64,000 nt of DNA from Allodiplogaster sudhausi (taxonomy: Eukaryota > Nematoda > Chromadorea > Rhabditida > Diplogasteridae), in the NCBI GenBank assembly GCA_945643635.1, contig CALZFC010000030.1:2081001-2145000 (forward strand), given 5' to 3'. The translations under genes and the position numbers were made by a program. Shown here in pieces: positions 1-15,731 of this stretch. Within the stretch, counting starts at the first letter, position 1, and the number at the start of each line of letters is the position of its first letter. The notes beneath the pieces are model-generated. The model was not told where the DNA came from. It ran no database searches and saw only the letters and a program-made list of their open reading frames with translations.

Positions 1-219
1 CAGAAGAGATTTAAAGGAAACCTCGTAATACCGTTTTAGTCACCCGTAGATGCTGAGAAACATTTCCGAAGCTTCCGTCTAATAAATAACCTTTTGACAG
101 TAAATTATTCTCAAAACAACGATGCAACAGCCAACTGACAAAAAAAATCACAGAAATCAATTTATACAATACTCTAGTTTAATCATACTGTAACATCATG
201 CTCAAACGGTCATTGCCAA

Positions 220-811
220 TTAACGGTTTCTCTTGAAGAATGCAGCTGCAGCGAGGCTCGCCAAAATCGTTGCAAACCCAGCAGTCCTGGAGGAAATAAA
301 AAAGGACATACTTGGAGTGTCTTAGCAATATTGCTTGGTGATGAAATTATGAAATGAGAAAAAAAGTTTATTTCAAGCTCTCTATGCTGTTTTTTTTTAA
401 ATTCTAATCTCTTAATCTCCCTCCTCCTTAGATTTATCACTTCTCTCTAACTCTCTTTATTTCTCTATCTATCCCACTTCTCCCTCTCTCTCACACACAC
501 ACTCTCTCTCTACCTCTCTATCTCGCCTCTCTTTCTCCTGCTTCTCTCATACTCTCTCTTTCTTCTACTTCTCTCTTACGTCTCTCTCTCCTACTTCTCT
601 CAAACTCTCTCTTTCTCTCTAACGTCTTTCTCTCCTACTTCTCTCAAATTCTCTCTCTCTCTCTAACCACAGCCCGATGGCTGCCGTGCCTTCTGCCTGT
701 TCCTTTTCCTCTCTCGCCATCCCGTCCTCCTCGTCATCCATAGTTGTTACTGTCCTCTTGCGAGGAGTCCTCTTGTACTTTTTCTTCTTCTTATTTGTCG
801 AAGCGCCCATT
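220..811 (-). other. Tail-anchor exons of the PARN-like gene
   Basis: Exon 21 (668-811) follows the acceptor TTTCTAG and starts with A-ATG. That ATG could be mistaken for a start, but exon 20 ends in phase 2 and the first A completes its codon, so the frame runs on. The exon encodes a Lys/Arg block and then an acidic stretch. It ends at TG|GTTAGAG, and exon 22 (220-286) restores a Trp codon and encodes about 20 hydrophobic residues (core TAGFATILASLAAAAFF) followed by KRNR and stop. A single C-terminal segment with a short basic tail is typical of tail-anchored outer-mitochondrial or ER proteins. A separate small gene is less likely because phase and acceptor both fit. Confidence 0.78.
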
Positions 812-1983
812 CTAGAAAGAAAGGAGAGATATCACTCATTTATTCCTAGATAAACATAATTGTTTCTGTAGTGAACAAAATTAATAAAAACTCTTCACAT
901 TTCGTTAGGTACCATATCTTTTCGCAGATAACTCGAAAGAATTTTTAAGAATATACCCATCGCTTTTTCTCGTTAACATAATTATTAAATTAGAAAATAA
1001 ATAAAAAATGAGTGTAATTGAAGGGAAAGGCAGAGAAAGAGAGCGAGAGAGAAAGAGAGCGAGAGAGAGAAAGGGAGAGAGAGAGGAAAGAGAGAGAGCG
1101 CACGAGAGAGAGAGAGAGAGAGGGGAGAAAGTGAACTAACAGTAGTTCATCAAAGTCGACTCCTTCAATGTGCGTGTCGATGAGCTTCAACCACTCATGG
1201 CCGCAGAGATAGCGAGCGACGCGGGCGTAGCTAAAACAAATGTTTCGTTTATTCATTGGAAAAGATATTATAAAAGAAGGGGAACACTAAAAAAATTCCA
1301 TCGTTTTCCAAATCTTTTTCGATCATCTCGATATCTCTCGCTCCTTTATCATTTACTATCTCTCTCTCTCTCTCTCCTCTCCACCCCCCCCCCTCTCTCT
1401 CTTTCTATCTCTCTCTCTCCCTTTCTCTCTCTCTCTTTCTGTCCACCAACGTCTTCGGAGTGTTCGTTGCCACCAGCACAACGCCGGCTTCTTCATCACT
1501 TAACTGGACATCCACTCGGAAGGCGCCCAACTCACGCTTCAGTTCAGCACGCACAGGACGAATAACCAGCTCGGATATCTAAACAAGAGGATATGGGTAC
1601 ATTTGGGCAGGAGAGGGAGAGAGAGAGAGGGGGGAGAGAGAGAGGGGGGAGAGAGAGGGGGGGAGAGAGAGAGGGAGAGAGAGGGAGCGAGAAAAAGAGA
1701 GAGAGAGAGAGAGGGAGAGAGAAAAAAGAGAGAGAGAGAGAGGGAGAGAAAAAAGAGAGAGAGTTATAACACAGAGAGACCGAGAGGGAAATTGAGAGGT
1801 AGTTTTATAACGAGAACAGTGTAATCTTCCAAAATTTAATGCAATACTCAACTTTCGGAGAACACGGTGGTATTCATTCAAGCGCATTATATAAAAGAAA
1901 TTCAGAATTTGAGTAAGCGATAGAATCATCAAATAGAACTTCTAGATTGACCGCTAAAACCTGATTGTGAGACTTTAGACGTT

Positions 1984-2016
<33 letters not shown>

Positions 2017-2243
2017 TTCTCTCTCTCTTTCTCTCTCTCTTTTTCTCTCTCTCTCTCCCTCTCTCTCTCTCTTCTCTCTCTCTCTCCTCTCTCTCTTTCT
2101 CTCTCTCTCCCTCTCTCTCTTCACAATCAGTCTCTCTCTCCCTCGCACTCTCTTCTCTCTCTCCCTCCCCTATCTCTCACCCTCTCACCCCCTCTCTCTC
2201 ACACTCTCTCTCTCTCTGTATCTCTCTCTTCTCCTCTACTCTA

Positions 2244-2282
<39 letters not shown>

Positions 2283-5023
2283 TGCGGTAGACTCATGACT
2301 ATGTCCGCCATCCAGTCGATCCAGCCTGTCGCCGCTCCTCCCTCCGGCAGCCCTAGCTTGGTGAGGAGTGGAAAGGCGCGGCGGCGGCGTGCGCGAAGCG
2401 GCGCCGGCCGCTTCCCAATCGGATCGTCGCCGGCCTATTTATTTATTTCTATTTTTTCATTAAATAAATTTTAATTATAATTTTATTACTATTATTTTTG
2501 TTTCAAATAAAAAGATTTTTTTAATGTTATTTCCAGACAAATACTTAATTAAATATATAAAGTTTTTATTTTCTATACTAATTAAGAGTAAAAAAAAGGA
2601 AAATTATAATTTGATAAAAAAAATATATTTAAAGGAGCCTCACGAGGTGGCAGTGGAGAAAGTCGATGAGTGGGAGTGGAATGCGATTCGCGAGAGTCGT
2701 GCGGCAGGCGAAAAGCAACTTGCGCAGGGGCCAGAGGCGAGAGAAGTCGGAGAGGCCGGCGCTCCTTTTGGAATCAATATTTTCAAGTTCAGTCAATATT
2801 TTCGATATCAATTAATTTTTCTGATATCAATCAAAAAACAAGAATGGAATGTCTCGCACTCAAAAGAAGAAGCGGAGGAAAAAAAGACAAAGTGTTGCCT
2901 TAATCGAGTTGCCCTCTTAGCTTTAAAATTAATATATGACAGAATATTTAACAAAATCCTTCAAAAACTCTAGCTAATCAAACAATTCAAATTAGCATTT
3001 TGTACTTTTCAAAACAAATATATTAAAATTTAAGACGAAATCGGAACCCACTTTGTGAATGCGTACACGTAGAGAAGCTTGACAAATACGCTGCCTGTCA
3101 CCTTCGCGTCAAACGCAGCGTTGTGGTAGTGTTCGCCGGCTAGAATGGCATACTTACATTAGTAGAAGTATTATTGGTCTCATTTGGAAAGCAGGTTAAG
3201 CGAGAAACGGTGTTTCTATCGCACAGGTCACAGCGATATAGAAAGAGATACAATTGCTAGCTGCCAACAGCGCTTGAGTTTTTTTTTATTACAATAACAT
3301 AACTGTGACCGTAAAATACAGAACATACAAGAGAAGAGGCCAGACGCGAAGAGTCCATCATTGATAAGAGGATACGCGAATGGAAGAATCTGACCGCACG
3401 AGGGCCTGAACAAGTCATCTGTGATGTTAAAAGTGGCACAAAGAAGATTAATGATGAATTGATAAAAAAATATATATTAAAGGAGCTGTCCATGGAGATT
3501 ACAATGTTGCTGTATTTTTGGTAATGATATCCGGTCCGGCTAGAAACATCGATAGGAAAAGTAAGAATGCGTCCTGAAGGGCCCCTGAGGAGAAAAAAAC
3601 CACATTTTCCTCACGCCGTACTGTAGAATTTAGGGAGTGACGTCATCACCCCTTGCCTTTTTAGTCCGCATGCACACCCTCATTCTACCAGAAAGAAGGT
3701 GATAACTAGGTGCGAAGTGGCAAGCCACGCTTGAGATTCGAGGGAAGAGAAGAGAGGCAGAGAGAAATAGACTCACAACGTCTAGTTTGTTATGATGGAT
3801 ACTGTGCTAGCATACCGCCAAAACTTTTTGCAATATCATGCGCGAATTCAAACGTTAATTCTTCACAAGCGGGTTCTAAACTCCATGGATAGTTCCTTTA
3901 AGAAAAAAAAATCAAATTGAAAAAAAAATACTTGTAAACGCACGAGTCAAAGAAGGTGCCCAGCGTTTGCAAGGAATGCTCGTAGAGGCCATTCTCTGAG
4001 AGTGGCTGAAAAGGTGAAGATAATTATTTTTAAAGTATTTCAATTACGTGGAATTTAATTGTTCAACGAAAAACCTATAAAATAGAACTCGCACACTTTG
4101 TAAGAAGCCAAATAAAGATACTGAATATTGTAGCAAAAAGCTTCCAAAAAATTTCTAACCGATTTAAGCGCGCACGCAATAATCTTCGTGTCGTAAACTT
4201 CAGGAAAGAGACGTCGGACCGCTTTCTTCCATTCTCGATAAGAATCTTTAAAAAAAGAATACTACATTTATTTTAAATAAAAAAATACTTAATGATTTAC
4301 TGTACTAGAATACTAAACGCAATAATTTTGTAAATAATGTCAGTCCCTAGGCAATTAATTAAATGCTGCAAGGACGGAATAAGTTTTTGAAATTTAATAC
4401 TACGGATCGAAGTTAGAGGTCAAAAAAGTGATTTTAACGAGGTCGAAACAATAGAACTGCCTCGGAGTCTAGTAATAATTTATGTAAATCAAACTGTTAA
4501 TAACTGTGAATATTGTGGTAATTAATTACCTGGTAAGTCTCCGATGAAGCATTCATAAGTATAGAGAAGGTCCAGGAAGGAGTTGTGGCCAACCAGTGGC
4601 TAAAGACAATTTTTTTTTCTGAATTAGGAATCGAATCATTGGCCTCAAACTGGTGAAATTAATTAGCTAATGGTATAATGCAGGGCTATTTGTATTTTTT
4701 AACGTAATATGCTCGCTGAAAAAAATTGCCAATAAATAGCTTCTTTTGTCAAAGATTTTATTTCGCAGAAAAATTCTCATTAAAAGAACACTATTTCCAT
4801 AAATAAAAATTATGCTAGAATTTTTTTCCCTAAATGAAGACGAACACTTACGGCTTTCCTATCCACAATCGCTTTGACAACCTCAGAGGCACCAGAAACC
4901 TCTTTCAGTAGTCTGCAAGGAAATGTCTGCTTAAAAATTATTTTCCTATAGTGGTTAGAGAATCAATAGCTTAGCTTTATCTCGGTAGAGAGAGAGAGAG
5001 AGAGAGAGAGACATACAAACAGA

Positions 5024-5068
<45 letters not shown>

Positions 5069-8000
5069 AGACAGAGATAGAGAGAAAGCTAGAGAGAGAG
5101 AGAAAGAAAGAGAAAGACTGATTTAGAGAAAAGAAATTGCATAGTAAAAAAACAATAGAAGAAAAGTGAAATTTAGCACACAAAAAAAGAGAGAAATACT
5201 GACTCCTTAAGCAATCGTGCAATTCTTCCCTCCTCTGACACGGAGTTCCGAACAATCAGCGGAATCTCGGCACAATAGAGCTTAAGAAAATTATTATGGA
5301 AATATTTTTTATTATGGAAAAATTTTTTGCCTTTAATAAAGTGTAAATGATTTTTTAAAAAATACTAAAAAAACTATACTTTTGGTCAAATTGGTGTTGG
5401 TGGACACTATAGAGGAATGTTGAATACTGCCCTACCATTGTCCGTGTGTTGTTGACATGAAATTCGAGGTGTCTGTGCTCGTTGGAGAGGGCGTAGACCA
5501 ATGTCGCCACTTCAATATTCGTCAGGGGCCGATCCCATGGTGGATGGAGGCTGAACAAAAATAATTCTTGTTAATAAATCATTTTCTTCAATGTTTATAT
5601 TTAAACGAGACAATAATTCTTAGCCAATAAATTATTCGTTAATTTATTTAACTTTTTTTAAGGACGGAAGATTTCGTGGGTAATAAATCTTACATAAATA
5701 TTTAGAGAGAGAGAGAGAGAGAGAGAAAGAGAGGTTCGCAATATGGAAAAAAGACACAATGTAATCATCCAAAAGATAATTTAATACTAAACTTTTGGAG
5801 TAGTAAAAACTGTTTTAAAACAGTGAGGTACACGGTGGTATTCATTCAAACGTATATTATTGAACGATGGAAAGTATATTATTATATAAACGTCAAATGG
5901 TATTCGTCAATTTATCACTAAAAGCTGTTACCGTAAACTTCTCTGTCTCTTTCTCTCTCTCTCTCTATCTCGTCACAATCACTCTCTCTCACCTCCTTTC
6001 TCTCTCTCTCTCAGCCTCACAATCACTCTCTCACTCTCTCTCTCTCTCAGCCTCACAATCAGTCTCTCTCTCTCTTTCTCTCTCTTTCTATCTCGTCACA
6101 ATCAGTCTCTCTCTTGTTCTCTTTCTCCACTCTTTTCTTCTCTCCCCCTAGCTCTTTTCATTGTAGCCTTGGTATATTAGCTCGGTGATCAAGTGAGTTT
6201 CGAAATTTTTTTAGACAAAATCCTATTCTACCGTACTTATTGTGTACCGCTGAGCTTCTACGCTCTGTTATAATTAGATTAAATCAGAAAAGAATCTAAC
6301 GATTGGTCCAGAGTGTCCGTGTCCACGAATTCGTTCGATCGCACCAATTCAATGAGAACCGGCGTCCACAGTTGTAGATTGGAGCCTGTAGAAGAAGAAA
6401 AGAAAAGATTTAAAAAATAGCAAAAAAGGTTAACTACAAGGTTTAAAATACTGCTCCACAAAATAAACACCATCAAAACCGTGAGAAAATTGCTCCATAT
6501 ATGTATAACAGTATATAAAATATATAAAAATATATATACACTTCTAATGGTAAATACCGTGCTGTCCATGCGAGAGTGCGGATTGCAAGGAAGTTCTTGC
6601 TCGTCTTGCCTGTTGAAATGCGCCCGATGCAACGGCAGCTCGTTCCTGGAAAGAAAATACCGTAATAATTTTAATAAAAATAATTTAAACACTCTAAAAT
6701 CTGTAATCCAATTTTAAACTTTAATTTTCTTTTAACTGGGTACTTCCGTTCAATGCCGATAACGAGTGGTGTAAGGCTTCTTATAACGTGAAAAGTTCTA
6801 CAAATGTCACATCACATCACGTTTGATGAGAATAAATAAATAAATAAATAAATAACCGCATGAGCAGCTTGGACTTGCAGGTTCATCTTGAGAAGCTGAA
6901 GGCGATGTTCGAGGCCGTCCTCTAGAATGCTTAAAAAAGAAGAGAAAATGTTATTTTCATTATTACTGTAATTCCTATTAATTTAAAGTGGATTTCGAAT
7001 TTAATTCTTTATATACTCTTTGTATGAATCCCTTAAAATCAATGCCGCTCTCAACTGGCGGTTTTCGTAGTCATGACTTTTATAAATAATAATGGTGAAT
7101 TTCATCATACGATGTTATGTTGCAGCAGGGGAAATAAATAAATAAATTATACAGCGAAAACTAGTTCCCTTTTACGGGCACAATTTTTTCTGGAGTACTA
7201 ATCTAACTTCACTCATAATTCCGCTCATTACTTTAGAGATATGTAATTACAGGTTCCATGTCGAAAATGATGAGAAAAAGAACTGGCTAACTCGTAGTCG
7301 ATTTCCCCACTCAAGATGTCCTTTTGTAATGCGTCGACTTCACGATGATTCGCATACGTAATGCCCTCGGCGATGAACTAGAAATTTAATTATTTCTTAT
7401 TCATTTTTTTTTACATTAACACAATTATGTCATTAATTTTCTTGATATTAGTAATGAATATTCTCTCTGTTTGGAATAAAACAAAGTTGTACTTTACATC
7501 TGTGAGCTTGAAATATTTCAAATTTTATTTTCATAATTATATAACAATTAATTAATTAACTTCCTCGCCTTATTAAAGTCAAAACCATTCTTGGCCAAGA
7601 AGGACATGGCTGAGAGTGAGTAGGCGAACACTTTACGTGGAACTCGCTTGAATAGCGGCAGGCAGAAGGTATCCGCACGGTATCTGCAAATTAGTTTTTT
7701 TCTGCTCAAAACTACAGTATCTTCATCTGATCAGTGCTCTACAATGGGTTACTGTATCATATGCTCATTTCACGAAACTACGCTCATTAAGGCTAATTAA
7801 GTAGCCCTATAACTGACAGAAAAAAGAACACGAATATCAGTTTAATGCTGTCCAAAACTACCATATAATCCTAGAAAAAAAATTCCAAGTGTTACTGAAG
7901 CATCTGCTCATATAATAAATATAACTATAATTGAAAGTACGCTAATTAAATGGTCTCTAAATAAAAATAATTAAAATAAAACGAAAACCAACTTTCTTCC

Positions 8001-8701
8001 GTCATCCTCCTCTCTGAAGCACGCAATACCCATTTGGCATGGCGGGTAACGGCGAACGGAAGAGACTACCTCAAGGTGAATTATTGATTCAAGCGTATAA
8101 TTTCAGTCTGAACCAATCTAGTTGCGAGAAAAGCGTATGAAAGCAACGCTTTTTCCCCGCAACGAAATACTCACTTTACGGAATAAAAACAACACTTTTC
8201 TCACCTAACTATATATAATTTGAAAAAAAAAAACTTTTTTTTTTCTTTTTTTGAGGGGAAAATACTCTCTACAAAAAAAACCAACTGTTTCCCGAAACAG
8301 AATAGAATACTCATTATATGTTTAAAAACCAACTCTTTTCCTGCAACGGAATACTTACTTTACGGTATCGCTCATCCATGTCATCGAAGAGAGTCGGAAT
8401 GTGTTCGGGGTCATTCCGTGAAGAGGGCAGGCCGAGGAATTCAAAGTCGAGTGCTTAATTACAGCATAATATTTGTCTTTATTCTTCAATTTTTTAAAGA
8501 AATCCTTATGAAATGGTGCGTTTGTTGACAATGAGAAACATTTTACAATCTCTTTTCGTCGTTTTAACTACTCTTTAGTTGATTTAATAGACAAAAAATA
8601 TGAACAAATCAAATTGAGTAACCAATAAAACTCGCAGATTCGATGGACTTTTTGATCTCCGGCAACCAGTCGTTGAACGACGAGTTCAACACATCAACCA
8701 T
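220..8701 (-). CDS. PARN-family poly(A)/small-RNA 3'-exonuclease with C-terminal membrane tail (PNLDC1-like), 22 exons
   Basis: A DEDD-type 3'-5' exonuclease. Exons (high to low): 8632-8701, 8359-8453, 7993-8069, 7569-7683, 7292-7377, 6857-6929, 6558-6645, 6301-6385, 5436-5550, 5204-5280, 4852-4912, 4530-4599, 4160-4245, 3932-4005, 3816-3895, 3052-3139, 2644-2764, 2282-2434, 1451-1578, 1141-1230, 668-811, 220-286, giving 680 codons plus stop. Family signatures seen in order: DFEFLGL (the catalytic D-x-E), GFDFNK, GHNSFLD (third acidic residue), YDTK, and HNAAFD, where H and D have the H377/D382 spacing of human PARN. Exons 17-20 match the PARN RRM-like tail. The last two exons add a lysine-rich stretch, an acidic stretch and one hydrophobic segment ending KRNR. 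An AG lies just before the ATG, so trans-splicing is possible. Intron 4 uses a GC donor. PNLDC1 versus PARN was not tested by phylogeny. Confidence 0.9.
448..663. repeat. (CT)n-rich tract in last intron of PARN-like gene
   Basis: Imperfect CT microsatellite. On the gene's sense strand it is (GA)n and begins directly after the donor of intron 21 (GTTAGAGAG). Confidence 0.9.
1021..1124. repeat. (GA)n tract, intron 20 of PARN-like gene
   Basis: GA microsatellite on the plus strand, pyrimidine-rich on the sense strand, lying on the donor side of intron 20. Confidence 0.9.
1606..2280. repeat. Opposed (GA)n and (CT)n tracts filling PARN intron 18
   Basis: Plus-strand GA at about 1606-1766 and CT at about 1983-2280. 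Read on the gene's strand, the intron begins CAG|GTGAGAGAGAG, with a long GA run abutting the donor, and carries a CT run near its acceptor. The two ends of the intron RNA are therefore complementary. Confidence 0.88.
4988..5110. repeat. (GA)n microsatellite in PARN intron 10
   Basis: Nearly pure GA run with a few substitutions between exons 5204-5280 and 4852-4912. No coding content. Confidence 0.9.
5701..6130. repeat. (GA)n then (CT)n tracts in PARN intron 8
   Basis: A short GA run at 5701-5734 and CT runs at about 5941-6130, separated by AT-rich sequence. The CT part repeats a unit resembling 'tcagcctcacaatca' several times, so it is a compound repeat. Confidence 0.8.
7567..7568 (-). promoter_or_regulatory. 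Non-canonical GC 5' splice site (PARN-like exon 4)
   Basis: The conserved block GFDFNK must join F-I-A-E-G in phase 0. That places the junction at AATAAG|GCGAGGA, a GC donor, with the acceptor TTCTAG. The nearest GT would add residues and shift the frame. Confidence 0.7.
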
Positions 8702-9313
8702 TCTAAAAAAAACTTTACATTTTACAGACTAAATACTTTTTTTTCCTACTAGCCCCGTTGTTTCAAAAGAAAATTCTCATTTAGAACCAAATTAAAAAAT
8801 CTTATCGGATTCACGAAAAGCTGGACCTTCCTTAATCATCGTGAAAAATCCATTCATACCGTAGATTCAGCGATAATGGAAGCAATGTTTTAAAACATAT
8901 ACCCATCAAGAGAAGGAAATCTTATTTCATGTAAACACTTTATTAATCATGTCTAACAGCAACAACATTGTAACAAATTCCAGGGAACAGGCCCACCTGG
9001 TTGGGGGGAACTCTTATCACTCCTCTCAAATAAAAAAAATACAGGAACGACAATGCATAAAAGAAAGACAACAATGGAAATATAAATGTAAACACGACCA
9101 AACTCTCATTCTGCTTATTTCTTTTTTTTTTGTTGCTTATATTAACTAAATTTGCAAGTTAGGTCTAGAACGATATAAATACTTATAAATAAGCAGAATT
9201 TTGCCCGGCGAATCCTCTCTCTTTCTCTCTATCTCTCTCTCTCATTCTTTCTCTCCCCTCTCTCAATCTCACTCTCCTTCTCTCTTTCCCTCTCTCTCTT
9301 CTCTCTCTCCCCC
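8702..9313. other. Intergenic region between KRR1 3' end and PARN-like 5' end
   Basis: About 610 bp, AT-rich, with a CT-rich run at about 9220-9310 next to the KRR1 stop. Immediately upstream of the PARN-like ATG the sense strand reads TTTTTTTAGA-ATG, usable as a trans-splice acceptor. No other gene or confident promoter is seen. Confidence 0.6.
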
Positions 9314-15367
<6,054 letters not shown>

Positions 15368-15731
15368 GTGGATTGACCACCCCAAAAACCTCGAAGGCGT
15401 ATTAACCACCCTATACCCGGAGCTACAAGACTTTAATTGGAATTTTACCTTAATCCTGTTTGTATTATGCATACAATGAGCCCTAATCATCACTTTTGTA
15501 GTAATTGGAACCACGTTTTGGCCCGATCTCATTACTGTTTTATTTATTCACATGAATTTTTGTACACTGTTGGAAGGCTTTGGAAACAAGCGAATAAAGA
15601 AAGTGAACGAAGTGGTGCATTTTTACATTTCATTGGTTGCATTTAAAACCTTGTGAAGATATATTTTTGAGGGGAGCTATTTTCGCCCGATGAAGTCCTC
15701 ATTTGAGGCTGTTTAGGAATCCTCAATTAGC
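15368..15731 (+). terminator. RBBP4 3'UTR, poly(A) signal and short spacer before midasin
   Basis: AATAAA at 15593-15598, 226 nt after the stop. Midasin's ATG follows about 130 bp later, with U-rich sequence (tatatttttgagggg) and two AG sites after pyrimidines (gctgtttag, ctcaattag) just before the ATG. This spacing fits a nematode operon with a trans-spliced downstream gene (inference). Confidence 0.6.

Noticed and set aside
668..810. Separate small gene starting at ATG 810
   Set aside because: A consensus acceptor precedes it and the phase continues from exon 20 of the PARN-like gene, so it is better read as an internal exon.
1021..2280. CRISPR-like or satellite array
   Set aside because: The repeats are simple dinucleotide tracts without spacers of regular length.
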